In this document: piece after piece, positions 1 through 8,176 of the stretch
Layout of the letters: each line of letters starts with the position of its first letter
How positions within the stretch are numbered: the first letter of the stretch is position 1
Assembly: GCF_030711405.1 (NCBI RefSeq)
Contig: NZ_JAULSI010000041.1
Coordinates: forward strand, 422 to 50,493
Source: Massilia brevitalea
Lineage (GTDB): Bacteria > Pseudomonadota > Gammaproteobacteria > Burkholderiales > Burkholderiaceae_D
DNA length: 50,072 nt
Reading direction: 5' to 3'
Position numbers and translations under genes: made by a program
The notes under the pieces: generated by a model
Databases searched by the model: none
Told to the model about the DNA's origin: nothing
What the model saw: only the letters and a program-made list of their open reading frames with translations

Positions 1-37
1 TGATGACTTGCGATACACAAACTGCACCGCAATTTAC

Positions 38-111
38 TGGAGCGGGTGAAGGGAATCGAACCCTCGTCGTAAGCTTGGAAGGCTTCTGCTCTACCATTGA
101 GCTACACCCGC
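38..111 (-). tRNA. tRNA-Gly (anticodon UCC)
   Basis: Read on the minus strand this is a 74-nt tRNA including an encoded CCA. The 7-bp acceptor stem starts GCGGGTG and closes with CACCCGC. The anticodon loop is CTTCCAA (anticodon TCC) and the T-arm carries GGGTTCGATTCCC. It lies 39 nt downstream of the tRNA-Tyr on the same strand and is probably co-transcribed with it. In many proteobacteria the order Tyr-Gly-Thr-tuf follows, so tRNA-Thr and an EF-Tu gene may lie just beyond the left edge (inference). Confidence 0.96.
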
Positions 112-150
112 GAGTTACAACTTCAATCCGACTTCACGACTTCTTCTTTT

Positions 151-235
151 TGGTGGTGGGGGCTGGATTCGAACCAGCGTACTCAGAGAGGGCAGATTTA
201 CAGTCTGCTGCCTTTAACCACTCGGCCACCCCACC
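151..235 (-). tRNA. tRNA-Tyr (anticodon GUA)
   Basis: An 85-nt class II tRNA on the minus strand with a long variable arm, anticodon GTA in CTGTAAA, a GGTTCGAATCC T-arm and an encoded CCA end. Acceptor strands GGTGGGG and CCCCACC pair fully. It is the first gene after the promoter at 250-278. Confidence 0.96.
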
Positions 236-249
236 GCGAAGAACCGCAG

Positions 250-278
250 AGTATGAAGCAAGCTCAACATGCTGTCAA
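250..278 (-). promoter_or_regulatory. Sigma-70 promoter of the tRNA-Tyr/Gly unit
   Basis: On the minus strand a perfect -35 hexamer TTGACA (273-278) is followed by exactly 17 nt and a -10 CATACT (250-255, 4/6). The region after the -10 is GC-rich (CTGCGG), as is usual for stringently controlled stable-RNA promoters. The tRNA-Tyr 5' end is about 15 nt further on. The rest of 236-454 shows no gene. Confidence 0.7.
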
Positions 279-454
279 CTATTTTTGCCATCACTACCAA
301 CCTGGCTCAATAGCAGCGTTGCTTCGGGGCGTGATTGTAACCGTAGCATCGGCAAACCTGCAAGAGTCTTTTTTCAAGTCGATGCGCAAGCGGTGCGCTG
401 CGCGCTTTTGGGCTGCGGTACTGTACGCCTAAAGCATCTGTAAATACGGGGCGC

Positions 455-3400
455 ATGGACACCAAGAAGCCTGCTTATCCCCGCTGGCGTTGGCGGCCGC
501 TGCTGCTGGCCAACCTGGCGATCGTCGCAGCCTACGTGGCTACGCGGCTGGTTGCGGACGCGCTCGCGCTGCCGGCGGGCTACGCCCTGCCCATGTTCCC
601 GCCGGCCGGCGTGGCGCTGGCCCTGGCCACCGCCGCGGGGGTGCGCGTGCTGCCCGGCATCGCGCTTGGCATCCTGGTCGCGATCCTGCCGCGCCACCTC
701 GACAATCCGGCCCTCTCTCTTGCGCAGGCCTTGCTGGCCACCTTTGCCGAGCTGATTGGCGCCACCCTGCAGGCCTGGCTCGGCGCGCGCCAGTTCCGGC
801 GCCGCATGCGCCCGGCCATCGACTCCGGGCGCGACGTGTTCGCCTTCCTGCTGCTCACGCCCGTGATCTGCCTGGTCAGCGCCAGCGTGGCGGTGCCCTC
901 GCTGTACCTGCTGGGCGCGATCACCGAACCGGAACGCGTGCTGAACTGGCTGGGCTGGTGGGCCGGCGACACCATCGGCGTGCTGCTCGCGGCGCCCCTG
1001 TGCTGGATCGTGTGCGGCCAGCCGCGCCGCCTGTGGCGCGCGCGTGCGCCGGTCGTCGGCTTTCCCCTGCTGCTGGCCAGCGCGGCAGTGGTGACGATCT
1101 ACCGCCTCACGCTCGGCTGGGAGCACCAGCAGCACCTGCAGCCCTACCGCCTGAAGGCGCAACAGACGGCGGACGTGCTGCAGGCCGAGTTCAACGAGCA
1201 CGTGCGCTTCGTCGGCACCTTTGCGCGCACCCTGGCCGATACCGAGCACATCCTGGCGCGCGACAAGTTCCTGCGCGTGGCCAGCGGCTATGTCGACGGC
1301 CGCCCGGAAATCCAGGGCGTGAACTGGGCGGTGCCGGTGAAGGGAAGCGAGCGTGGCGGCTTCGAGGACTGGGTGCGTGCCACCCTCGACGCTTCCTTTA
1401 CCGGCATCCTGGACGTCACGCCCGGCCTGCGCCTGGAGCCGGCACCCCTGCGCGAACGCTACCTGCCCGTGCTCTATGCCTGGCCGCCCTCGAACACGGC
1501 GCTGCGCGGCGTCGATTTTCTCACCGCGCCCGGACGCGCGGAGACGGCGGCGCGCGCACTCCTGTTGCGCACGCCGCTGGCGACCGAACCCTTCCGCCTG
1601 GTGTTGAGTGGCGACCTGGGCATCGGCCTGTTCCGCTCGGTGGGCGACCCGGATGCGCCGGCCAGCGGCGCCGTGATGTTCGTGCTGAACGCCGAGATCC
1701 TGCTCGAGCAGGCGATCGCGCGCGCCGCCTTCGATGGCTTCCATGCGTCGCTGGTCGACGTCACCGGCGGCGCCGTGCTGCCGCTGGTGGGCGATATCGA
1801 CCGCGTCCACCCCGACGAATACCGGGTCGGCCTGTCGTTTGCCGGACGCAGCTACGTGGTGGCCTTCCACCCCACCGCCGCCTATGCCGCCAGCGAGCGC
1901 GGCGTGGCCAGCTGGACCATGCTGTCGGCCGGCCTGCTGCTCACCGGCCTGCTGGGCGCCCTGCTGCTGCTGGTGAGCGGCGAGCGCGCCGCCGTGGAAG
2001 CGCAAGTACTCGACCGCACCGCGCGCCTGCGCGACCGCGAGGCGCGCCTCGAGGCCATCCTCGACAACGCGGCCGACGCCATGCTCACCGTCGATGCGAA
2101 CGGCACCGTGGTGTCGGCGAATGCCGCCACCGCGCGCCTGTTCGGCTACCCGGCCCAGCACCTGGTCGGCCTGCCCTTCGGCTCGCTGGTGCCGGCCGGC
2201 GTCGACGGCGACGCCAGCGTCCAGCTCACGCGCCTGTCGCAGTCCACGCCCGACGACTGCGTGCTGGAAGGCCGCAATGCGCGCGCCGAGGTGTTTCCGC
2301 TGTCGATCTCGGTGGCCCCGGTCCAGCTCCAGCGCGAGCAGTTTTTCGTGTGCATCCTGCGCGACCTGACCGAGCAGCAGCGCTCGCAGGAGCACATCTA
2401 CCGCCTGGCCCACCACGACGTGCTCACCGGCCTGGAAAACCGCGTGGCCCTGAACGTGCGCCTGGAGCAGCAACTGGCCACGGCGCGCCGCCACAACGAG
2501 CCGGCGGCGGTGCTGTTCATCGACCTCGATCACTTCAAGAAGATCAACGATTCGCTCGGCCACGCGGCCGGCGACAAGCTGCTGGTGGGCGCGGCCGAGC
2601 GCATGAAAGACCTGCTGCGCGACGTCGACACCCTGGCGCGCCTGGGCGGCGACGAATTCATCATCGTGCTGGCCGGCCCGCTCACGCCCGACAGCGTGAC
2701 CGGCGTGGCGGTGCGGCTGGTGGAATCGCTGTCCCAGCCCTATCAACTGGCCGGGCATACCGCGCACAGCGGCGCCAGCGTCGGCGTGGCCCTGTTCCCG
2801 GACGACGGCGAGGATGCCGCCACCCTGATCCGCCACGCCGACATGGCGATGTACGCGGCCAAGCACGAGGGACGCGGCAACTTCCAGTTCTTCTCGCCGG
2901 CGATGAATGCGGCCACCCACGAGCACCTGCTGCTGGAAAACCGCATGTGGAGCGCCCTGAACGCCGAGGGCTTCAGCCTGCACCTGCAGGCGCAAGTGGC
3001 GCTCGACACCGGGCGCGTGATCGGCGCCGAGGTGCTGCTGCGCTGGAACGACAGCGAACTGGGAAGCGTGGAGCCGAGCCGCTTCATTCCGGTGGCCGAG
3101 GAAAGCGGCATGATCGTGCCGCTGGGCGACTGGGTGCTGGCCCAGGCCATGGCCTTGCTGGCCGAATGGCAGCGCGACGGCCTGGACCACTTGCGCCTGG
3201 CGGTGAATTTGTCGGCGCGCCAGTTCTCGGGCGGCGCACTGCTCGAACGGCTCGACCAGCTGGTGGCGCGCTACGGCATCGACCCGGCCCGGCTGGAACT
3301 CGAGATCACGGAAACGGCCGCCATGCGCGACCCGGAAAACACGCGCGAGCTGCTGCGCGAACTGCGTACGCGCGGCTTCAAGCTGGCGATCGACGACTTC

Positions 3401-3709
3401 GGCACCGGTTACTCGTCGCTCGCCTACCTCAAATTGTTCGCAATCGACCGCATCAAGATCGACCGCGGCTTCGTGAAGGACATCGAGCACAATCCGAACG
3501 ACGCGGTGATCGTCGCCGCCACCATCGGCCTGGCCCATGCGCTGGGCCTGGCCGTGGTGGCCGAAGGGGTGGAAACCCAGGCCCAGTGGGGTTTTCTCCG
3601 CGACAAGCTGGGCGACGAAGCCCAGGGCTATCTGTTCGCGCGGCCGATGCCGGCGTCGGAATTCCGCGAATTCATCCAGCGGCAAGCGCAGCCAGTACCT
3701 GGCGCTTGA
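455..3709 (+). CDS. MASE1-CHASE-PAS-GGDEF-EAL c-di-GMP cyclase/phosphodiesterase
   Basis: A 1084-residue inner-membrane signalling protein. An N-terminal multi-helix MASE1-like sensor spans about residues 15-205. A periplasmic CHASE-like domain (about 220-480) and a last membrane helix (486-508) follow. A PAS domain lies at about 528-640. The GGDEF domain keeps the active-site GGDEF at 731-735 and an inhibitory RxxD site (722-725). In the EAL domain the signature reads EVL (859-861), but the metal and catalytic positions E950, D980/D981 (DDFGTG), K1001 and E1037 remain. Both cyclase and phosphodiesterase activities are therefore possible; the balance cannot be read from sequence. No strong Shine-Dalgarno precedes the ATG. 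Its last 38 bases overlap the 3' end of the convergent HDOD gene. Confidence 0.93.
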   Translation: MDTKKPAYPRWRWRPLLLANLAIVAAYVATRLVADALALPAGYALPMFPPAGVALALATAAGVRVLPGIALGILVAILPRHLDNPALSLAQALLATFAELIGATLQAWLGARQFRRRMRPAIDSGRDVFAFLLLTPVICLVSASVAVPSLYLLGAITEPERVLNWLGWWAGDTIGVLLAAPLCWIVCGQPRRLWRARAPVVGFPLLLASAAVVTIYRLTLGWEHQQHLQPYRLKAQQTADVLQAEFNEHVRFVGTFARTLADTEHILARDKFLRVASGYVDGRPEIQGVNWAVPVKGSERGGFEDWVRATLDASFTGILDVTPGLRLEPAPLRERYLPVLYAWPPSNTALRGVDFLTAPGRAETAARALLLRTPLATEPFRLVLSGDLGIGLFRSVGDPDAPASGAVMFVLNAEILLEQAIARAAFDGFHASLVDVTGGAVLPLVGDIDRVHPDEYRVGLSFAGRSYVVAFHPTAAYAASERGVASWTMLSAGLLLTGLLGALLLLVSGERAAVEAQVLDRTARLRDREARLEAILDNAADAMLTVDANGTVVSANAATARLFGYPAQHLVGLPFGSLVPAGVDGDASVQLTRLSQSTPDDCVLEGRNARAEVFPLSISVAPVQLQREQFFVCILRDLTEQQRSQEHIYRLAHHDVLTGLENRVALNVRLEQQLATARRHNEPAAVLFIDLDHFKKINDSLGHAAGDKLLVGAAERMKDLLRDVDTLARLGGDEFIIVLAGPLTPDSVTGVAVRLVESLSQPYQLAGHTAHSGASVGVALFPDDGEDAATLIRHADMAMYAAKHEGRGNFQFFSPAMNAATHEHLLLENRMWSALNAEGFSLHLQAQVALDTGRVIGAEVLLRWNDSELGSVEPSRFIPVAEESGMIVPLGDWVLAQAMALLAEWQRDGLDHLRLAVNLSARQFSGGALLERLDQLVARYGIDPARLELEITETAAMRDPENTRELLRELRTRGFKLAIDDFGTGYSSLAYLKLFAIDRIKIDRGFVKDIEHNPNDAVIVAATIGLAHALGLAVVAEGVETQAQWGFLRDKLGDEAQGYLFARPMPASEFREFIQRQAQPVPGA

Positions 3710-5243
3710 GGGCGCGGATCAGCGCCGTTTCGTCGGGCGGCACGCCTTCCGGCGCGACCGCCGCGCGGTCGGCATAGAAGAAGCCCAGCCGGGCCTTGCC
3801 GACCACCAGCGGCAGCACGATGAAGCTTTTCGCGTCCGGCAGCAAGGTGCGGTGCCAGGCGGGCAGCAATTCGCGGATCTTCGGGCTGGCGGCGTCCGAG
3901 ATCATCAGGTCGGCGTCGTTTTCCAGCGCCAGCAGGAACAAATCACGCCCGGGTCCATTGGCGCTCACCGGAAAGCTGAAGCCGGCCTGCACCCGCGCGT
4001 GGTCCTCGCCGAACGAGACGCGGGCGCGGTACAGGTTCTGGCGCGCATCCTTCAGGCAGACGGTGGCGAAGCGAAAACCGAGCGCGCTGTACAGGGTTTC
4101 GAGCACGGCCAGGATGACGTCGTTCAGGCGCGCGGTGCCGCCGGCGCGCAATTGCGTCACGTCCTGCACGCCGGCCAGCAGCAGCTCGCGCGCATTCTTC
4201 GGCTTGCCGCTCGGGTGGGCGCCCGCTTCTTCTTCGCCGGCGTCGAGCGTGGCCAGCAGCAGCACGTTCGGCAAGCCCTCGCCTTCGTCCGGTTCCGGGA
4301 TGGCCAGGGGCTGCAGATTCATGCTCTCCATCAGCCCCTGCATGCCCTCGGCCACGTTCGCGAACAGCTGGTCCAGCCCTGCCGCGTCGAGTTCGAAGGC
4401 GGCGCCGTAGCGCGCCAGCAGCGCCCGCGCCTCGGGCGAACCGGCGGGATCGGATACCTTGGCCAGCAGGCGCGCCACGTCCAGGCTGAACGAGGCCACC
4501 TGGCGCATCCATTCGCCGCGGTTCGCCGCCACCTTCAGGGTGCCTGCCGGCAGCGCCGCCTGGGCCCGCACGATGACGTCGGGGATCTTCCATTCGGCCA
4601 GCACGGCGGCCGACAGGGTGTCGTAGCTGCAGCCGAGGATCAGCTGCGAGGCCTGGGCCGGGGTGTGCTTGCCGGCGGCGGCGATCTGGCGGATCTCGCG
4701 GTAGCGCTCATGCTCGTGCGAGGCCACCAGCAGCGCGCCCAGGTTCTTGAACAGCGCACCGATGGCCGCTTCCTCGGCGCCCTGGTAGAACGACAGGCGC
4801 GCCATCTCGCGCCCCACCAGGCTGGCGCACAGCGACGCCTCCAGCTCGGCGCGCACGGCGCCGGCGTGGGCGCCGTTGTCGAGGGTGTCGACCAGCAGCA
4901 TCGCCAGCGCCGTGGTCTTCACGTTGTCGAAGCCGAGCAGCGCGATTGCGCGCGAGACCGTGGTGACCACGGTGCCGGCCACGGTGCGGTACTGCACCGT
5001 GTTCGACAGGCGCAGGATGCGCTGGGTCAGCGCCAGGTCGGACAGCACGAAGTAGGCAAGATCGTGGGTGCCCTGGTCGTCCGAGGACGCCAGTTCGATC
5101 ACGCGCGCCACCGCGCTGCCGAGGGCGAACATCTCTTCTTCGCCGCATACCTTCTGCATCAGGGCCGCGCGCACGCGGCGGGTCGCCTGTTCGTCCTGGA
5201 TCGGGGATGCCGCCGCGGCCGCGGCTGGAGGGACTGCTGCCAT
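3672..5243 (-). CDS. HDOD domain protein with C-terminal GAF-like region
   Basis: A 523-residue soluble protein. The N-terminal half (about residues 25-270) is an HDOD domain, recognisable from DLAYFVLSDLALTQRILRLS and the following helices. HDOD domains are HD-related but lack the metal-dependent phosphohydrolase residues and usually act as protein-interaction modules in signalling. The C-terminal part (about 350-515) looks like a GAF fold. The gene starts 6 nt after the stop of the receiver-TPR gene on the same strand, so the two are almost certainly co-transcribed and may form a signalling pair. Its 3' end runs 38 bases into the convergent GGDEF/EAL gene. The ligand or partner is unknown. 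Confidence 0.85.
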   Translation of the reverse strand: MAAVPPAAAAAASPIQDEQATRRVRAALMQKVCGEEEMFALGSAVARVIELASSDDQGTHDLAYFVLSDLALTQRILRLSNTVQYRTVAGTVVTTVSRAIALLGFDNVKTTALAMLLVDTLDNGAHAGAVRAELEASLCASLVGREMARLSFYQGAEEAAIGALFKNLGALLVASHEHERYREIRQIAAAGKHTPAQASQLILGCSYDTLSAAVLAEWKIPDVIVRAQAALPAGTLKVAANRGEWMRQVASFSLDVARLLAKVSDPAGSPEARALLARYGAAFELDAAGLDQLFANVAEGMQGLMESMNLQPLAIPEPDEGEGLPNVLLLATLDAGEEEAGAHPSGKPKNARELLLAGVQDVTQLRAGGTARLNDVILAVLETLYSALGFRFATVCLKDARQNLYRARVSFGEDHARVQAGFSFPVSANGPGRDLFLLALENDADLMISDAASPKIRELLPAWHRTLLPDAKSFIVLPLVVGKARLGFFYADRAAVAPEGVPPDETALIRALKRQVLAALAAG

Positions 5244-5249
5244 GTTCTG

Positions 5250-6884
5250 TTACCCGGCTTTCCTGGCGCGTGCGCCCTTGTCGTATTTCTTGAGTACCGC
5301 CTGGTGCAGCGCGCTCAGCGCCGGCAGCTTGGGGTTGCGCGGGTCGAGCCGGCGCACCGCCGCCATCTGGGCCAGGGCCTGCTGCCCGAGCTTGTCGTCC
5401 CAGCTGGTGTGCTCCAGGCAGCGCAGCAGCGCCAGCGCGGCATTGAAGGCCACCTGCGGATTGCCCGGCATGCGCAGGGCCGCTTCCTGCATCAGGCTGA
5501 CCGCGCCGATGTAGTCGCCGCTCTTGGCCCGCTCGGCGCCGCCGGCGACCAGGTCGACCACGTGCTGGCGCGCTTCCTGGGCCAGGCTGGCGCCGAGTTC
5601 CGCCTGGCCGGCCTGGGCCATCACGCTCATGGCGCGGTCCATGGCGGTGGCGTCGCTGGCGTTGCGCATCACCTCGCGCACGATGCTGGCCGCGCCTTCG
5701 GCCATGTTGTGGTCGAGGCAGCTGCGCGCCAGCTCCAGCTTCAAGTCCGAGGACATCGCCGGGATGTCGCGGCTGGCCGCCACCGCCGCCGTCAGGGCTT
5801 GCGCCAGGCGCTCCTCGTTGCCGGTGTATTCGTGCAGCAGGGCCGAGGAAATCGCGCTGCAGGCGTCGGCGTGCTGGCGTCCGCCCATCGAGCGGTCGAG
5901 TTCGCGGATCACCGAAGCCGCCGCCACCGGATCGCCCTTGCGCACCAGGGTGCGCACCAGCTTCACGTGGTCCTCGGGGTCGCGAAACTCCGAGTACTTG
6001 GCTTTGTGGACCACCTGCTTCAGCACCTTTTCGGCGGTGTCGTTGTCGCCCGCCTCGAAGGCGACTTCGCCCAGCGTGCGCAGGCGCCGCACCGCATGCG
6101 GCGAGACCGCCACCGCCTTCGTCAGCACCTGCTGCGATTTCTCCAGCTCGCCCATGGCGGTATGGGTGCGCGCCAGCCAGTCGTAGGCGTCGACGAAATT
6201 CGTGTTGGTCTGCACCAGTTCGGTGAGCAGGTTGCCGGCTTCCTCGTATTCCTCGCGCAGGTACAGGGTTTTCGCCAGGCCCAGGCGGGCCCAGGCGATC
6301 GCCCGGCTTTCGGCCAGCCTGCGGTAGATCGGCTCGGCCTGGGCTGCTTCGCCCAGGAACAGGTGCAGTTCGGCACGCAGGCGCAGGAAGTCGACGGTGT
6401 AGCGCGGGTACACGGTCTCGCCCTCGATGCAGGCCTCGATGGCTTCGTGCTGGGCCCCGGCTTCCATCAGGCGGTAGACCGGCAGCAGCACGTTGCGCCG
6501 CTCCAGGGCGCGCGCGATGCGGTCCAGCAGGCGGTCGGCCGTGAAGGGTTTCAGGATGTAGTCGGTCGGGGCCAGCTCGGCGGCGCTGACCACCTTGCCG
6601 TAGTCGCCCTCGGCGGTGACCATGAAGAACATGGTCGACAGCGAGATCAGCTTGTGGTGGCGCAGGTCTTCCAGCAGCTGCTGGCCATCCTGGCCGCCTT
6701 CCAGGTCGTATTCGCACAGCACCAGGTCGAAGCTTTTCAGGCCGAGCTGCTTGACGGCGAGGTTGGCGCTGCTGGCGTGGTCGATGCGGGTCAGGCCGCA
6801 CATGGCGAGCATGCTGTGGATGTTCGCACGCATCCCGGCATGGGGCTCGATCAGGAGTGCGGTGAGGCCGTCTAGTTCATTCAT
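5250..6884 (-). CDS. Receiver-TPR protein with degenerate phospho-acceptor site
   Basis: A 544-residue protein with an N-terminal response-regulator receiver (residues 1-125) and tetratricopeptide-type helical repeats through most of the rest. The start at 6884 (MNELDGL) is preferred over an upstream in-frame codon because the receiver begins there. The receiver keeps T90 and K112, but the acidic pair is E13-P14 instead of Asp-Asp. The residue five after D53 in the third strand, normally the phosphorylated Asp, is E58. It may therefore work without phosphorylation (inference). It is the first gene of a two-gene unit with the HDOD protein. The roughly 180 bp upstream (6885-7068) holds no gene; a TATACT on the minus strand near 6978 could be a -10. 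Confidence 0.85.
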   Translation of the reverse strand: MNELDGLTALLIEPHAGMRANIHSMLAMCGLTRIDHASSANLAVKQLGLKSFDLVLCEYDLEGGQDGQQLLEDLRHHKLISLSTMFFMVTAEGDYGKVVSAAELAPTDYILKPFTADRLLDRIARALERRNVLLPVYRLMEAGAQHEAIEACIEGETVYPRYTVDFLRLRAELHLFLGEAAQAEPIYRRLAESRAIAWARLGLAKTLYLREEYEEAGNLLTELVQTNTNFVDAYDWLARTHTAMGELEKSQQVLTKAVAVSPHAVRRLRTLGEVAFEAGDNDTAEKVLKQVVHKAKYSEFRDPEDHVKLVRTLVRKGDPVAAASVIRELDRSMGGRQHADACSAISSALLHEYTGNEERLAQALTAAVAASRDIPAMSSDLKLELARSCLDHNMAEGAASIVREVMRNASDATAMDRAMSVMAQAGQAELGASLAQEARQHVVDLVAGGAERAKSGDYIGAVSLMQEAALRMPGNPQVAFNAALALLRCLEHTSWDDKLGQQALAQMAAVRRLDPRNPKLPALSALHQAVLKKYDKGARARKAG

Positions 6885-7068
6885 GAGAATTGTTTTCCGT
6901 TCGGCCGCGGGGTGGGCCTGATTGCATGCCGGGCTCGGCAGGCCGGCGCGACTACGTTGGCCGCTGCGCAACCAAGTATATTACGGCAGGGAAAAGAATT
7001 AGTTAAATCGGGTCAGGGCCTGCCATAAAAGCGGGCGGCCGATGGGGAAAATGAGACAGAAGCTTGTC

Positions 7069-8019
7069 TTATAAGGCCTGGCGCAGAGGTTTGGCGCTGG
7101 CGCAGGCGGCGTGCGCGGCCTCGGTGACCACGTTCTGGTAGCGCACTTCGTAGCGGCCGGCGGCCAGTGCGTCGATGGTGAGGGTGGCGTGCGACTCCAC
7201 GTAGGCATGGCGCACGTTCGAGCGGCGGTCGAGGTCGTGGATCTTGACGAAGACCGGCGCCTCGTTGGCGCTGTTGTCGACCACCACCGACATTTCCTTG
7301 CCCTGGTTACCGATCGGATAGCCGGCGATGTAGCCGGAGTCGGCCGGCCAGGGTTCGCCGTTCGGCGCGCCGGGCGTGGCGAGATCGGTGGCGCAGTCGG
7401 GCTGGCGCGGCGGCACCACCAGCTGGGTCACGGCCAGGGCCTTGACCTGGCTGGCCGGCAGGCGCGCGCCGTCGAGGCCGGCCCAGACGTCGGGTTCGGC
7501 CTCGGCTACCGGCGCGGGAGTCGGTGCAGAAGACGGCGTGGATGCTGCGCTCTCGGTCCTGGGAGCAGCCGGCTTGGCGTGGAAGGCCAGCGCCGACGGC
7601 AGCATGCCGACAGGCTGCAGCAGCAGAAACACCGCGCCGGCGCCGACGGTGACGCCGCCCAGGATGCCGAGCCACCATGCCGGGCTGCGCAGCACACTGG
7701 GGCGCGCCAGGGCCAGCGCCGGCGGGGCTTCCCAGCCGCCCTCGCGCGTCCGTCCGCCCTCTTCGCCGCTGCTTTCCAGCCATTCGACTTCCCACTCCTC
7801 GGCCGCAATCCACTCGTCGTGCTCCTTGCGGCGCACCGGGTCGGACAGAGTGTTGTAGGCGGTGTTGACGATCGCCATGATGCGGGCGGCCTTTTCGTCG
7901 CCCGGATTCTTGTCGGGATGGTATTTCTGGCTCAGCGCCTTGTAGGCCGCACGCACGACTTCCCCGGGCGCACCGCGCGCCACCTTCAGGTTGTCGTAAT
8001 GGGTGTGGATCTTGGCCAT
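7069..8019 (-). CDS. J-domain (DnaJ-like) membrane-anchored protein
   Basis: A 316-residue protein with an N-terminal J domain (about residues 7-70). Its HPD motif, needed to stimulate DnaK ATPase, is at H34-P35-D36. An acidic linker follows, then one hydrophobic helix (about 112-134, WWLGILGGVTVGAGAVFLL), then a Pro/Ala-rich stretch and a C-terminal domain of unknown function. It lacks the Gly/Phe region and zinc centre of DnaJ, so it is a type III J protein with a probably periplasmic C-terminus. It stands alone between differently organised genes. The substrate is unknown. Confidence 0.85.
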   Translation of the reverse strand: MAKIHTHYDNLKVARGAPGEVVRAAYKALSQKYHPDKNPGDEKAARIMAIVNTAYNTLSDPVRRKEHDEWIAAEEWEVEWLESSGEEGGRTREGGWEAPPALALARPSVLRSPAWWLGILGGVTVGAGAVFLLLQPVGMLPSALAFHAKPAAPRTESAASTPSSAPTPAPVAEAEPDVWAGLDGARLPASQVKALAVTQLVVPPRQPDCATDLATPGAPNGEPWPADSGYIAGYPIGNQGKEMSVVVDNSANEAPVFVKIHDLDRRSNVRHAYVESHATLTIDALAAGRYEVRYQNVVTEAAHAACASAKPLRQAL

Positions 8020-8055
8020 GGTCTGCGCTGGGGTCGGTAAGGCGGAAGCGTCTGT

Positions 8056-8098
8056 TCAGTTCCGGATTTCAGCTACGGATGTCAGTTCCGGATTTCAG
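8056..8098. repeat. Two direct 17-bp copies, 26-bp period
   Basis: TCAGTTCCGGATTTCAG occurs at 8056-8072 and again, identical, at 8082-8098. The copies lie between the methyltransferase stop and the J-protein start, about 40-80 bp upstream of the J-protein gene. They could be a pair of protein-binding sites or a slippage duplication. Confidence 0.6.
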
Positions 8099-8176
8099 TC
8101 TAGATGATAGCCGAAACGAGGCCCGGCTCATCGGCACAGCATAGCCGGACTTGTGTCTCTAAAGCAAGATTTAGTC

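Noticed and set aside
374..3685. A 1103-codon open frame antisense to the GGDEF/EAL gene
   Set aside because: It mirrors the high-GC codon pattern of the sense gene, has His/Gln/Arg-rich low-complexity sequence and no domain, while the sense frame has a full set of motifs.
3537..6875. A 1112-codon plus-strand open frame
   Set aside because: It is antisense to the HDOD and receiver-TPR genes and shows only shadow-type composition without recognisable domains.
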